Source: Alkalimonas collagenimarina
Lineage (GTDB): Bacteria; Pseudomonadota; Gammaproteobacteria; Enterobacterales; Alteromonadaceae
DNA length: 64,000 bases
Assembly: GCF_030717845.1 (NCBI RefSeq)
Contig: NZ_JAUZVZ010000011.1
Coordinates: 62,001 to 126,000, forward strand
Reading direction: 5' to 3'
The notes beneath the pieces were generated by a model that did no database searches, was not told where the DNA came from, and was given only the letters and a program-made list of their open reading frames with translations. Shown here in pieces: positions 28,025 through 37,971 of this stretch. Each line of letters starts with the position of its first letter. Within the stretch, counting starts at the first letter, position 1. The position numbers were made by a program, and so were the translations under genes.

Positions 28025-28856
28025 TTAACTGTTGTAACACGGTTTGCAATGTTTCTTTGGGCTCGGCTGATTTCAGGTAAGCACCATACAAACTGCGGCT
28101 GATCACCGGAGCATCATCAATTTGCTGCAACACGCCGTTGCCAAGGTAGGTTTGCACCATACTCTCTGGCAAGTAAGCGGCTCCACCTTCTTGCAACAGC
28201 ACAGATAATGCAATACCAGCACTATTGGTTCGGACACGTACTTTTGCACTATCCGTCAGGATATCGGCATGCTGAATTTGAAATGCGGTTCCCCAATCCA
28301 TCAATACATAATTTGATTGCATCGCAGCTTTATTGGCGGAGTAGTTGCTGGTGATCACCGGCAATAACTGCAACTCAGCGATGCGTTCAACTGCCAGTTC
28401 ATCTGTTTTCGGAGGATCGAATAAAATGGCCAGGTCTAATTGGCGCTCAAGCAAGCTGCGTATCATCTGCTCCCGATGCAGGCTTTCAGCGCGCCAGCTG
28501 AAGGTCGGAAAAGCGGCTTCAAGACGATTGAACTGCTGCATCAAGTAACAGTCCCAGATGGTGGCAGTAGCGGCTAAGGCTAATTGCAACTGTTGATCAG
28601 CGGTAATGGCGACATCCTGTCGAGCGCGCTGCAGAGTTATCAGCATTGCCTCAGCGTGAGGTAACAGACGCTCACCTGCGGTGGTCAATTGAATGTTATT
28701 GCGATAACGACTGAATAAGGTCACACCAAGGTGTTGTTCCAGCTGGCGAATACGAAAACTTACGGCAGATTGCGTCAAAAATAGGTTCTCGGCGGCTTTA
28801 CCAAAATGACGGGTACGATGCACTTCCAGAAAAGTTTTTAGTAACTCGGTATCCAA
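28014..28856 (-). CDS. hdfR: LysR-type regulator HdfR-like
   Basis: 280 residues. The N-terminal winged helix (MDTELLKTFLEVHRTRHFGKAAENLFLTQSAVSFRIRQLEQHLG, read in parts) closely follows E. coli HdfR, including RTRHFG and RYRNNIQLTTAGERLLP; the LysR substrate domain is about 90-275. In E. coli, HdfR lowers flhDC expression and activates glutamate synthase. It diverges from the maoP-like gene as in E. coli, which supports the orthology. The target in this organism is not shown. Confidence 0.82.
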   Translation of the reverse strand: MDTELLKTFLEVHRTRHFGKAAENLFLTQSAVSFRIRQLEQHLGVTLFSRYRNNIQLTTAGERLLPHAEAMLITLQRARQDVAITADQQLQLALAATATIWDCYLMQQFNRLEAAFPTFSWRAESLHREQMIRSLLERQLDLAILFDPPKTDELAVERIAELQLLPVITSNYSANKAAMQSNYVLMDWGTAFQIQHADILTDSAKVRVRTNSAGIALSVLLQEGGAAYLPESMVQTYLGNGVLQQIDDAPVISRSLYGAYLKSAEPKETLQTVLQQLIMV

Positions 28857-29035
28857 GTCGTTTCCTTAAATAAATTAATCATGACGATAAAAAATTTTTG
28901 TTTTACGAGGGCTATTTTGTTCACCATACTCCGCAAAGTTGAACAGGGCAACTTCGAAGTGATCGCACTTTGGCGTTGGACTGTACAACAAGCCTAAATC
29001 ATCAGTTTAATGAAACGCAGCAGAGGAAAAAAGTG

Positions 29036-29383
29036 ATGCAGCAAAGTTTTGTCGCTCCACGTCGCTTTTTCGATGATCGGAACTTCCCAAAAGGGTTCAC
29101 CCGGTCAGGTCGCTTTACTCTGGCAGAGGGTACTTTGCTAGAAAAGCATGGCATTGCATTGCAAGAGCTTGAGCAAGGGCTTAGAGAGCCGCAGACTGAA
29201 GATGAGCAGCATTTCGTGCTGGTTTGTCGGGGCGAGGCGGAAGCATCGACCAGTTTGGAAAAAGCGTGGTTCAAGTACAAGCAGCGTGTCCAGGAGAAGC
29301 GAAAGTTTCATACCGTATTTGGCAAAAAGCGAATTGCTGATAGCAGTGATGACTTTAGCTATGTCGAGACCGATAATGACTAG
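29036..29383 (+). CDS. maoP: MaoP (YifE, DUF413) macrodomain Ori protein
   Basis: 115 residues from the ATG at 29036, preceded by AGAGGA about nine bases upstream. MQQSFVAPRRFFDDRNFP, KGFTRSGRFTLAEGTLLEKHG, REPQTEDEQHFVLVCRGE and KRKFHTVFGKK are the conserved DUF413 blocks. In E. coli MaoP with the site maoS organises the Ori macrodomain. The divergent hdfR neighbour is conserved. An in-frame extension to 28970 lacks similarity and a ribosome-binding site. Confidence 0.88.
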   Translation: MQQSFVAPRRFFDDRNFPKGFTRSGRFTLAEGTLLEKHGIALQELEQGLREPQTEDEQHFVLVCRGEAEASTSLEKAWFKYKQRVQEKRKFHTVFGKKRIADSSDDFSYVETDND

Positions 29384-29449
29384 GATAGGCTGAGCTTTGG
29401 CTGAGTGGTTAGCCGCTTGGTCAAAGTCACTCTTTTTCTGGTTTTTTCG

Positions 29450-31735
29450 TTACAAGCCGCTTACTACACTTTTAATTTCTTTGAGTGCTGACTGTTGCGT
29501 TGCCGTCTTAGTACCGGGCTTTTGCGGTAGTTGCTGTTTTAAAAACGCAGTAAAGTCGTCTGCAGACAGTGGTTTACTGTAATAATACCCCTGAATGATT
29601 TCACAGCGTAATTGCTTCAACAGATTTAATTGCTTCTTTTGTTCAACCCCTTCAGCCACCACGGTTAAACTCAAATTGTGTGCAATAGTGACGATGGTAT
29701 CCACCATGTTTCTGCCACGGGCGGTATCCATATCATCAACGAATGCTTTGTCGATTTTCAGCGTGTTCAACGGGAACTGCTTCAAATAAGCCAAGGATGA
29801 GTATCCGGTACCAAAATCATCCATTGCCAGATGAATGCCTCGCGCGCGAAGCTTCTTCATGGTATCAATCGCCATGGTTGGCGATTGCATCACAGTGCCT
29901 TCGGTGATTTCCAGCTCCAGATGATAGGAGGGCAGCTCTGTTTGTTGCAGCACATCATCAATCTGCTCACACAAAAAAGGCAACATAAATTGTTTTGCAG
30001 ATAAATTGACGGCAACCCGGCCATGAAATAGCTCTTGATCAATCCAGGCTTTGACGTCTTGACAAGCTTTACGCAATACCACTTCGCCAATTTCAACAAT
30101 CTGGCCAGTTTCTTCTGCCACTGGGATAAAGGTAGCCGGGCTAATAATGCCTCGCTTCGGTGTGATAAAACGCACCAATGCTTCCATTCCCACCAGCTTA
30201 CCACTATGAATATCCATTTTAGGTTGATAATAGACGGTAAAGAAATCTTCTTTTAAACCATGGCGGATCAGGTTTTCAATCTGCAAACGCTTAACTGCTT
30301 GTTTGTTCATGCTGTCATTGAAGAATAAGTAACGATTACCGCCATCATTTTTTGCATGATACATGGCAGTATCGGCGTTACGAAGTAAGGTCTGAGGATC
30401 TTGACCATCCTCCGGGAATAGAACAATGCCGATGCTGCAGCTAATCGCTAATTCGTGTTGGTGGATAAAAAAGGGCAGATTAATTTGTTTAATTAGCTCT
30501 TTCGCCAAGCTGGTGATGGTGTGAATATCATTGGTATTTTCCAGCATAATGGCAAATTCGTCGCCACCGAGTCGATATAGGCTGCCTTTATTTTGTGGAA
30601 AGAGGCTCAGTCGTTCGGTTAATTTGCAAAGTAGATTGTCACCCAGCTGATGGCCCAGTGAGTCATTGATTTTTTTAAAGTTATCAAGATCAAACATCAG
30701 TAGAGAATGGCGCTTTTGGGCTACAACCAGCTCACTGAGCTGGCTTAGAAAAAGGGCCCTATTCGGCAAGCCAGTAAGCGTGTCGCTGTTCGCCAGACGG
30801 CTCAATTGTTCTTCGCGGTGTTTGCGCTCGGTAATATCGGAAAATACAGCAACGTATTGTTGAATGTTGTTTTGCTCATCGCGAACAATATTGAAATTTA
30901 GCTCTGCATGATAAGTCTTGCCATCCGTTTTCTGTTCTTGCACTTCACCAAACCAAGAGCCTTCTTTGGCTAAGGTGTGTTTTATGTCGCGCATAAAACT
31001 GGTGGGGTACAGCGATAGCTCAAATTGTTGCTGGATCACCTTGGTTCGATCTTTACCCGTGATGCGGCTGAATGATGGGTTAACCTCCAGAATTCGAAAG
31101 TTGGTATCACAAATCACTACGGCATCAGAAATGCTATCCAGACACTGTGCAAACAGCTGCAATCGCTCTTCAGCTAGTTTGATGTGATGAATGTTTTTTA
31201 AGGTTCCCGTCATACGACGAGCCTGTTGTTGGTCATTAAAGCTGACCACCTTACCTCGGTCTAACACCCACACCCACTGTTGATCGCTGGAGAGAATTCG
31301 GTAGGTTGCTTCGAAGTAGGGGCTTTGATTATTCAGGTGGTTACTAAGTGCTTCACTTACTCGATCCAGATCTTGTGGATGGATTTGCTGGCGGTTGGGT
31401 GGGATGTCTGAGGTTGAAGGGTCCAGCTCAACCGGCGTTTGCCATGAGCTGGAACGGAACAGGGTCCCTTGCTCAATATTCCAGTCCCAGAGCTCATCAC
31501 CACTGCCCCAGAGTGATAAGCGTAAACGCTCTTCGCTGTGCTCCAGTCGACCTTGATAGCGTCGCATTTTGACAATGCTTAAATGCGCCAACAACAAAGC
31601 CCCAAAAGACAACATGAGCACAATGGTCAACACATAAGGTTGAACCAGTTCCCAGTTCCAGGCCAGGGCGATTGAAGGGTGAAAAAGAAACCAAAGGCAA
31701 CTAATTTTTATTATTGTAACAGTGCCAGCACGCAT
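29450..31735 (-). CDS. PAS-GGDEF-EAL membrane c-di-GMP enzyme
   Basis: 761 residues. An N-terminal signal-like segment and membrane helix (about 29-50) are followed by two PAS domains (about 65-185, 190-315), then GGDEF (RLGGDEFAIML, near 400) and EAL (MEALVRF; ELEITEGTVM; DDFGTGYSSLAYLKQFPLNTLKID; EGVE). Both catalytic signatures look intact, so it may make and degrade c-di-GMP, although in such tandems one activity usually dominates. PAS implies a small-molecule, redox or light cue. The start at 31735 is weakly supported. Confidence 0.92.
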   Translation of the reverse strand: MRAGTVTIIKISCLWFLFHPSIALAWNWELVQPYVLTIVLMLSFGALLLAHLSIVKMRRYQGRLEHSEERLRLSLWGSGDELWDWNIEQGTLFRSSSWQTPVELDPSTSDIPPNRQQIHPQDLDRVSEALSNHLNNQSPYFEATYRILSSDQQWVWVLDRGKVVSFNDQQQARRMTGTLKNIHHIKLAEERLQLFAQCLDSISDAVVICDTNFRILEVNPSFSRITGKDRTKVIQQQFELSLYPTSFMRDIKHTLAKEGSWFGEVQEQKTDGKTYHAELNFNIVRDEQNNIQQYVAVFSDITERKHREEQLSRLANSDTLTGLPNRALFLSQLSELVVAQKRHSLLMFDLDNFKKINDSLGHQLGDNLLCKLTERLSLFPQNKGSLYRLGGDEFAIMLENTNDIHTITSLAKELIKQINLPFFIHQHELAISCSIGIVLFPEDGQDPQTLLRNADTAMYHAKNDGGNRYLFFNDSMNKQAVKRLQIENLIRHGLKEDFFTVYYQPKMDIHSGKLVGMEALVRFITPKRGIISPATFIPVAEETGQIVEIGEVVLRKACQDVKAWIDQELFHGRVAVNLSAKQFMLPFLCEQIDDVLQQTELPSYHLELEITEGTVMQSPTMAIDTMKKLRARGIHLAMDDFGTGYSSLAYLKQFPLNTLKIDKAFVDDMDTARGRNMVDTIVTIAHNLSLTVVAEGVEQKKQLNLLKQLRCEIIQGYYYSKPLSADDFTAFLKQQLPQKPGTKTATQQSALKEIKSVVSGL

Positions 31736-31809
31736 TCAACATTTTTGTATTCAGTAAAGGTACCGTTAACATATAGAAATTGCTTAAGGCTGTCAAAGCG
31801 CATTTCAAA

Positions 31810-34578
31810 TTATAAGTTTTCAGACAATTCGCGTTCAAACTGTTCTGGATTGAGGAAGCGTAAATGGCTGTGTGTAGGCTTGCCATCGGTAGCCAAAAAA
31901 ACCGCATCATAATCGGGGGATAGCAATTGATAAAAAAAGTGAATAAAACGCTCTAGCGTTAACAACTCTACGGCATGAGTGATGCGCAGGGTTAAATCAA
32001 ACGAGTGATCGTCCTGACCAATAGCTAACCAAAGTCGCTTTGCTCGCGAGCTTAAGCTGGTATCTTTTTCCTGCAACTGGCTTAACAGGCCTTGTTTCAA
32101 CTCTGAAAACTCAAGCTCGCTCAAGGTTTCCAGCTCAGCCAAAAAGGAGCGATAGAAAGCCAGTGTCGATTGATACAGGTGCGGGCAATCTGCTTTGGGT
32201 GATTGAATGTAAAAAGCGAGTCCGGGCATTGTATTTACCGGCACATAGCCTGTTCCTACCAGATAACCGAGTTGCTCTTCGGTGCGAAGTTGATGAAAGT
32301 ACTGCGGTGCCAATAAGTGGTTAGCCAGCATAAAATGGGCCATATGCTCAGCGCTTTTTTCCTGGGCTGGCAGATAGATCACCAAGGCGTGATCATGGTG
32401 TTCCACCGGAGTGTGAAGCCAAACGGGACCGCGCCCTTGGAGCGAGCGTTCGGTTACCACCGGTAACTCAACCTTTGGTTGCTCATGGAGCCAGTGCTGG
32501 AGTTGCTGTTGCAATGAGTCGGCATCATCGGGCTGCCAGTTGCCAATCATCAATCCTTCAATATGTACCTGCTGTAAAAGTGAGCGGGCAAACAAGGTAA
32601 AGTCAGCAAATTTCATGGACTCCAGTTCAGTCGCTAATTGCTCTATCGCTGGATTCAGAGGGTGCAGTAATGCCGAGAGCTGACTGAATAATGTAGCAAC
32701 AGGTTTATTCTTATGGCTATTGCGCCAGTGTTGCAACAGTTGCAACTTGAGTTCGTCGAAGCGGCTAGGGCTGGCGGCAAATTCTCGCAGATGCTTAAGT
32801 AGGTCATGCAGCAGTTGAATTTGGTTGGTGGTTAAGCCATGGCTGTGAATACTCACACCTTGTTTTTGCACATGTAGACTATAACCGAGGCCAGCCGTAG
32901 TCGCTGGATAAAATCGTTGATGAACCTCATCGTTGACCAGTTCAATCCATAAGCGAGTGGCCGCAAGATGCCAGCAGTCTTTGATGCTGCCTGGTAAGGA
33001 CAGTTGCAAGTAAATATGGCCTTTGGGGGTATGAAAATCACCATCGGCTTTAAACCATAGTTTCAGATTGGTCGTCTCCACATAACAATGCGGTTTGTGC
33101 TGGGTATCATCAGCGGTAAGTAGTGTTAACTCATTGACCAGATATGGATTGGCTGGTGGCAAATGCAATGCCTCCAGCAAAGGCGCTTCAGCCCATTGTT
33201 TCAGTTGCTCTGTAGGGATAGGTTTAATAGCATAAGGTGTATGATACCAGCGAGCGGTTTGGTTGGTTGCAACCTCTGGGCTAATCAGCATCAGGCGCAT
33301 ATTTTCTGGCTGAAAGTAGGCCAGAACCTGACGATATAAATGATCAGGCGGCGTTTCCATACGGTAATCGCCAAAAATAATATCTTCAACTGGGTAATGC
33401 TGCATATTGACTGCCAGCTCACTGGCAGTTTGTTCTGGAGTACTTGGTTCCTGATAAAGAAAAGACCATTGTAATAATTGTTGTCGCTCTTCATAGAGGT
33501 TTGCCGGAAAAGGCTGTTGTTTTAGCATTGCCAAATAACTGAATACCGTGCGAATAATATGCTGACGATTAGCTAATCCTTGCTGCGTTAGCTCGCAAGA
33601 AATACTAAAGTCTTTAAAGTTGCTGCCATCGACACCGCCACCGGCACTTAATTGGTTGATCCAGCCTTGAGCTTTCAAATAAAAATGCAAAGAACCAGGA
33701 CCTTCATCTCCCAACATATGTGCGATAAAGCTTACCAGTTTGAACGGATACCAATGCTGTATACCAGGCAATGCAAACGTCATAACCAGTTTATGCATGG
33801 CTTTATGGGGCTGTACATTGAGTTCAACCGCTAAATGATTGGGCAAGTACAGTGGTTGATGATGCCAGTCTCGGTTGCACTCACCGGCAGGCAGTAATGC
33901 GAAGTGCTGTTGGACGATTTGTTCTTGTTCACTTACGCCGAGAGGGGAAACCAGCACCAGCGTCATTTGGTTGGCAATGTAATAGCGTTGAAAAAAGTCC
34001 ATTAAGCTTTGTCGTAATGTTTCTTCCTGGCCGTCAGCTAAGGTTTGCAGATTACCGACCGAGAACTTGGCAAATGGGTGTTTAGGGTTCACGGTTTCTT
34101 TATGGACTTGATAAATGCGTCGGCCATCGTCCTTTAACTTCAGGGTGAATTCTGCTTCTATCGACTGACGTTCTTTATCGATATAGCTGTCCGCAAATAA
34201 TGGCTGTTGAAACATATCTGCAAATCGTTCGATTGCTTCAGCAAAATGACTGTGTTCTATATCAAGGAAAAAGGTACTGTGCTCCGTGCCCGTCCATGCA
34301 TTATGGCTACCACCATGATGATTGATGAAGTGTTGAAAACTACCAGCAACAGGGTATTTTCGGCTGCCAAGAAACAGCATATGCTCAGTAAAGTGAGCTA
34401 ATCCTTGTCGATGCTCAGGGTCATCGAAGTGTCCTGCTCGAATACAGAGCGCAGCGGCACTTTTTTCGGCATCTTTTTGTTGCACCAGCAAGACCGGCAG
34501 ACCATTGTCCAATATCAGGTAGTGATAGTGATTTGAGTCGTTAGGGCTTTGCTTTATCACGGTATTTTTCAATGTCAT
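31810..34578 (-). CDS. Insulinase-family zinc metalloprotease (M16, pitrilysin-like)
   Basis: 922 residues. The inverted zinc motif HFTEH (His62, Glu65, His66) followed by MLFLGSRKYP, and the distal Glu in IEAEFTLK, form the M16 active site. Four-lobe organisation is seen: the catalytic half N-terminal, the inactive half with YLVGTGYVP near the C-terminus. Similar to PtrA/protease III and IDE-type enzymes that degrade small peptides. Protease III has a signal peptide; this start at 34578 lacks an obvious one, so it may be cytoplasmic. It lies next to sixA, on the opposite strand. Confidence 0.9.
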   Translation of the reverse strand: MTLKNTVIKQSPNDSNHYHYLILDNGLPVLLVQQKDAEKSAAALCIRAGHFDDPEHRQGLAHFTEHMLFLGSRKYPVAGSFQHFINHHGGSHNAWTGTEHSTFFLDIEHSHFAEAIERFADMFQQPLFADSYIDKERQSIEAEFTLKLKDDGRRIYQVHKETVNPKHPFAKFSVGNLQTLADGQEETLRQSLMDFFQRYYIANQMTLVLVSPLGVSEQEQIVQQHFALLPAGECNRDWHHQPLYLPNHLAVELNVQPHKAMHKLVMTFALPGIQHWYPFKLVSFIAHMLGDEGPGSLHFYLKAQGWINQLSAGGGVDGSNFKDFSISCELTQQGLANRQHIIRTVFSYLAMLKQQPFPANLYEERQQLLQWSFLYQEPSTPEQTASELAVNMQHYPVEDIIFGDYRMETPPDHLYRQVLAYFQPENMRLMLISPEVATNQTARWYHTPYAIKPIPTEQLKQWAEAPLLEALHLPPANPYLVNELTLLTADDTQHKPHCYVETTNLKLWFKADGDFHTPKGHIYLQLSLPGSIKDCWHLAATRLWIELVNDEVHQRFYPATTAGLGYSLHVQKQGVSIHSHGLTTNQIQLLHDLLKHLREFAASPSRFDELKLQLLQHWRNSHKNKPVATLFSQLSALLHPLNPAIEQLATELESMKFADFTLFARSLLQQVHIEGLMIGNWQPDDADSLQQQLQHWLHEQPKVELPVVTERSLQGRGPVWLHTPVEHHDHALVIYLPAQEKSAEHMAHFMLANHLLAPQYFHQLRTEEQLGYLVGTGYVPVNTMPGLAFYIQSPKADCPHLYQSTLAFYRSFLAELETLSELEFSELKQGLLSQLQEKDTSLSSRAKRLWLAIGQDDHSFDLTLRITHAVELLTLERFIHFFYQLLSPDYDAVFLATDGKPTHSHLRFLNPEQFERELSENL

Positions 34579-34760
34579 GCCTGCTGAGCAATGGGTTTTC
34601 CCAAGGTCATATTAGTTTTTCATAGCTTTAAGGAATAGCATAGCTTAATTTTATGCCTTAATAACAGTTACTCATTGCCTTATCTTTCTTTATCATAGCG
34701 CACAATTTTCAGCCTGGCGTAACCTAGGCCTGACATTTCTGTAGTATGGTGACATTGTAC

Positions 34761-35267
34761 ATGGTCAACTTAGTAATTATGCGTCATGGTGAAGCTGAAG
34801 CGTTGCACAGCATCGATCAACTACGCAAGAGCGATCAGCAACGCACGCTAACGGCGCGGGGCGTGTCTGAAGTGACACAGGTATCCGGCTGGTTGCAAAA
34901 GCATTATCCCGCATTTGATCGTGTGCTGTGCAGCCCGTATCAGCGAACGCAACAAACTGCGAGCTTTATGCTGCATAAGCAACCGGCGGGAACCCCGCTG
35001 GAGTTATTGCCTGAGCTGGTTCCTGACGGCGATGCGCTTCAGGTGCAATGCTATCTTGAAGCCTTGTGGTTAGCTGAGCCTGGTAGCCGCTTTTTAGTGG
35101 TTTCGCACATGCCGTTAGTCAGCTTTTTAGTGGAAACCTTTACCTTGCAGCGCAGCGCACCCGTGTTTTCTACCGCCAGTATGGCGTTTATTGATTATCA
35201 ACCCGGGGTTGGGGGGCGTTTGTTAGAAAAGGTATCGCCTCAAGAATTAAAGCTGATGTCGGTTTAA
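34761..35267 (+). CDS. sixA: Phosphohistidine phosphatase SixA
   Basis: 168 residues from the ATG at 34761. The motif MRHGEAEA puts the catalytic His at residue 9 and the RHG signature is complete; SHMPLVSFLV holds the second His. SixA removes phosphate from histidine-containing phosphotransfer domains (ArcB, PTSNtr in E. coli). E. coli SixA is slightly shorter. An in-frame extension to 34746 is possible. In E. coli sixA is beside fadJ; here it is about 12 kb away. It is convergent with smrB, which begins one base after the stop. Confidence 0.9.
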   Translation: MVNLVIMRHGEAEALHSIDQLRKSDQQRTLTARGVSEVTQVSGWLQKHYPAFDRVLCSPYQRTQQTASFMLHKQPAGTPLELLPELVPDGDALQVQCYLEALWLAEPGSRFLVVSHMPLVSFLVETFTLQRSAPVFSTASMAFIDYQPGVGGRLLEKVSPQELKLMSV

Positions 35268-35825
35268 TTAGGCCTCATCCCAGGACCTGTGACTCGATTT
35301 AGATTGCAAGGCCAGCAGCACCAACAAAGCACCATCTCGTCCCCAGCTTTTGGGGGCGGTATGAAAGGCTCTTACATTGGGGTGCTGTACCAACCAATTA
35401 GGCACCTTGCGTGCTAAAATGCCCAGTCCTTTACCATGCACAATGCATGCACAGTGTAGTTGTTGTTGCTGACACCAACTTAGTAAAGCTGCTAGCTCTT
35501 GTTTCGCCTGTAGTTGCGTAAGACCATGCAGATCAAGCGTGACTTGAGGTTGAATTTGCCCTCGTTTAAGAGCGCGGCTTAATAACGGGTCATCCCCTTC
35601 GGCAACATAGCTTTGTGGCCCATCTTGCAGAATAAAGCCTTCGTATTGATCTGAAAAATAAAAAAGCTGTCGCTCGTCTTGATCGGCCAGGGCTTTTACT
35701 TTCGTTTTCGGCCGTACCGGAGTAGAATGATGCCACTTTTTATCTTGCACCAATGGCTGCGCTCCCGCGATAGACTCACGGAACAACAGACTGTCTTCTG
35801 GTGGGATAGGGCTTTTCTTTGGCAT
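35268..35825 (-). CDS. smrB: Ribosome-rescue endonuclease SmrB
   Basis: 185 residues. The N-terminus has the SmrB pattern SLLFRESIAG, then a Smr domain with VTLDLHGLTQLQAKQEL and HGKGLGILARKVPNWL, whose DLHG and HGKG motifs mark the nuclease. SmrB cleaves mRNA upstream of collided ribosomes. The gene diverges from prmB, as in E. coli. Confidence 0.93.
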   Translation of the reverse strand: MPKKSPIPPEDSLLFRESIAGAQPLVQDKKWHHSTPVRPKTKVKALADQDERQLFYFSDQYEGFILQDGPQSYVAEGDDPLLSRALKRGQIQPQVTLDLHGLTQLQAKQELAALLSWCQQQQLHCACIVHGKGLGILARKVPNWLVQHPNVRAFHTAPKSWGRDGALLVLLALQSKSSHRSWDEA

Positions 35826-35898
35826 GGCGCAAGTGTAATGAATCTATCCTGGCAATACAAATCAGGCTGCATGTCAGGAGCAATAGAGTTGATTAGTA

Positions 35899-36867
35899 AT
35901 GACCTCAGACACAGATGAAAGCAGACTCCCTTCGTTATTCGAAGCCGACCTCATTGATGATGCTCTACAGACTCTTCATACCATTCAAGATTGGTTGCGT
36001 TGGGGGGTAAGCCGGTTGCATCAAAGTGGAGTGTTTCTCGGCCATGGTACGGATAACCCCTGGGACGAAGCAGCCAGTTTGCTGGCAACAGTACTTTACT
36101 TACCGCCTATTACCGATGAAACCTTGTTTAGTGCCCGTTTAACTCTGGAAGAGCGACGCGAGTTTTTGCGTTTATTGCAACAACGCATTGAACAACGTGT
36201 TCCTGCCGCTTATTTAACCAATCAGGCGTACTTTGCCGGGCTGCCTTTTTATGTGGATGAACGAGTGTTGGTACCGCGCTCACCCATTGCTGAATTGATC
36301 CAGCAGGGATTCAGCGAGCAATTAGCGGGCCGGGTACCAGAGCGCATTCTTGATTTATGTACCGGTTCGGGCTGTATCGCCGTTGCTTGTGCTTATCAGT
36401 TTCCGGAAGCAGAAGTCGATGCTGCTGATATCAGCCCGGATGCATTGGCGGTGGCTGAATTTAATATTGCTGAACATCAGTTACAGCACCGCGTTTTTCC
36501 TATTCTTTCCGACGGTTTTAGTGGCCTTGCTGGCCAACAATACGATTTAATTGTTACCAATCCACCCTATGTTGATGCCGAGGATATGGCTGATTTGCCC
36601 GATGAGTTCCGGCATGAGCCTGAACTTGGCTTGGCTTCCGGGCACGATGGCTTGGCACTGACCCGGCAGATCCTGCGCCATGCAGCCGCTCACCTTACCG
36701 AGCATGGTGTCTTGGTGTGTGAGGTGGGTAATAGTATGGTGGCATTGCAGCAGTTGTTACCAGAGGCGGGGCTACGCTGGCTGGAGTTTAATCAGGGTGG
36801 AATAGGTGTCTTTGTGGTTGATAAAGCAGAGTTGGTGCGTTGCCAACCATTATTTGAGGAGTTTTAA
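35899..36867 (+). CDS. prmB: 50S ribosomal protein L3 N5-glutamine methyltransferase
   Basis: 322 residues. N-terminal helical domain, then SAM-binding motif [19 protein letters not shown] and the substrate signature VTNPPYVD (Asn221), which selects glutamine. The [31 protein letters not shown] segment is the PrmB form rather than PrmC. It methylates uL3 in ribosome assembly. The stop is immediately followed by the aroC ATG. Confidence 0.93.
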   Translation: MTSDTDESRLPSLFEADLIDDALQTLHTIQDWLRWGVSRLHQSGVFLGHGTDNPWDEAASLLATVLYLPPITDETLFSARLTLEERREFLRLLQQRIEQRVPAAYLTNQAYFAGLPFYVDERVLVPRSPIAELIQQGFSEQLAGRVPERILDLCTGSGCIAVACAYQFPEAEVDAADISPDALAVAEFNIAEHQLQHRVFPILSDGFSGLAGQQYDLIVTNPPYVDAEDMADLPDEFRHEPELGLASGHDGLALTRQILRHAAAHLTEHGVLVCEVGNSMVALQQLLPEAGLRWLEFNQGGIGVFVVDKAELVRCQPLFEEF

Positions 36868-37971
36868 ATGGCTGGAAATAGTATCGGGCAGTTGTTTCGG
36901 GTAACGACTTTTGGTGAAAGTCATGGACCTGCGATTGGGGGCATTGTCGATGGCTGCCCACCGGGTCTGACTATTACAGCTGAAGACATCCAATTGGAGT
37001 TAGACCGCAGAAAGCCCGGTACCTCTCGTTATACTACGGCTCGACGTGAAGCGGATGAAGTGAAAATTTTATCCGGTGTGTTCGAAGATACCAGTACGGG
37101 AGCCTCTATCGGCCTGTTGATTGAGAACACCGATCAGCGCTCGCAAGATTATTCAAAAATCAAAGATGTGTTTCGCCCCGGCCATGCTGACTACACCTAC
37201 TGGCATAAATTTGGCCTGCGTGATTATCGTGGTGGTGGTCGTTCATCTGCTCGCGAAACGGCTGTGCGGGTGGCCGCTGGTGCTATTGCCAAAAAATATC
37301 TGAGAGAAAAATTTGGCATGGAAATCCGTGGCTATTTGGCTCAGCTGGGCCCGGTAAAAGCACAGCAGCTGAACTGGGATGAAGTGCACAACAATCCGTT
37401 TTTCTGTCCTGACCCTGATCAGTTGACAGCCTTGGATGATTACATGCGCGAACTTAAAAAGTCAGGTGATTCGGTTGGAGCCAGAGTGAATGTGGTTGCC
37501 AGCCGAGTACCCGTTGGTTGGGGAGAGCCGGTATTTGATCGGCTGGATGCCGATATAGCGCATGCGATGATGAGCATTAATGCAGTGAAGGCGGTCGAAA
37601 TTGGTGATGGTTTCGAGGTGGTTGAACAAAAGGGATCAACTCACAGAGATGAGTTGCGTCCGGAAGGGTTTAGTGCCAATCATGCAGGCGGTGTATTGGG
37701 TGGTATTAGTAGCGGTCAAGACATTCGGGTCAGTATTGCACTGAAACCCACCTCCAGCATCAGCATTCCAGGGCAAAGTATTGATATTCATGGTCAGCCG
37801 GTCGATATGCTAACCAAAGGCCGCCATGACCCTTGTGTGGGCATCCGGGCGGTGCCTATTGCTGAAGCGATGTTGGCCATTGTGCTGATGGACCACTTTT
37901 TACGGCAGCGTGCACAGAACCATGATGTCGTTTGTACCACCCCAGATATTGCCCGTCAGCAGGACGAATGA
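36868..37971 (+). CDS. aroC: Chorismate synthase
   Basis: 367 residues, normal bacterial length. Conserved blocks [58 protein letters not shown] and the C-terminal [18 protein letters not shown] are present. It converts EPSP to chorismate using reduced FMN, the last shared shikimate step. GAGGAG in the prmB 3' end serves as ribosome-binding site. The stop overlaps the MFS start (ATGA), consistent with a prmB-aroC-MFS operon. Confidence 0.96.
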   Translation: MAGNSIGQLFRVTTFGESHGPAIGGIVDGCPPGLTITAEDIQLELDRRKPGTSRYTTARREADEVKILSGVFEDTSTGASIGLLIENTDQRSQDYSKIKDVFRPGHADYTYWHKFGLRDYRGGGRSSARETAVRVAAGAIAKKYLREKFGMEIRGYLAQLGPVKAQQLNWDEVHNNPFFCPDPDQLTALDDYMRELKKSGDSVGARVNVVASRVPVGWGEPVFDRLDADIAHAMMSINAVKAVEIGDGFEVVEQKGSTHRDELRPEGFSANHAGGVLGGISSGQDIRVSIALKPTSSISIPGQSIDIHGQPVDMLTKGRHDPCVGIRAVPIAEAMLAIVLMDHFLRQRAQNHDVVCTTPDIARQQDE

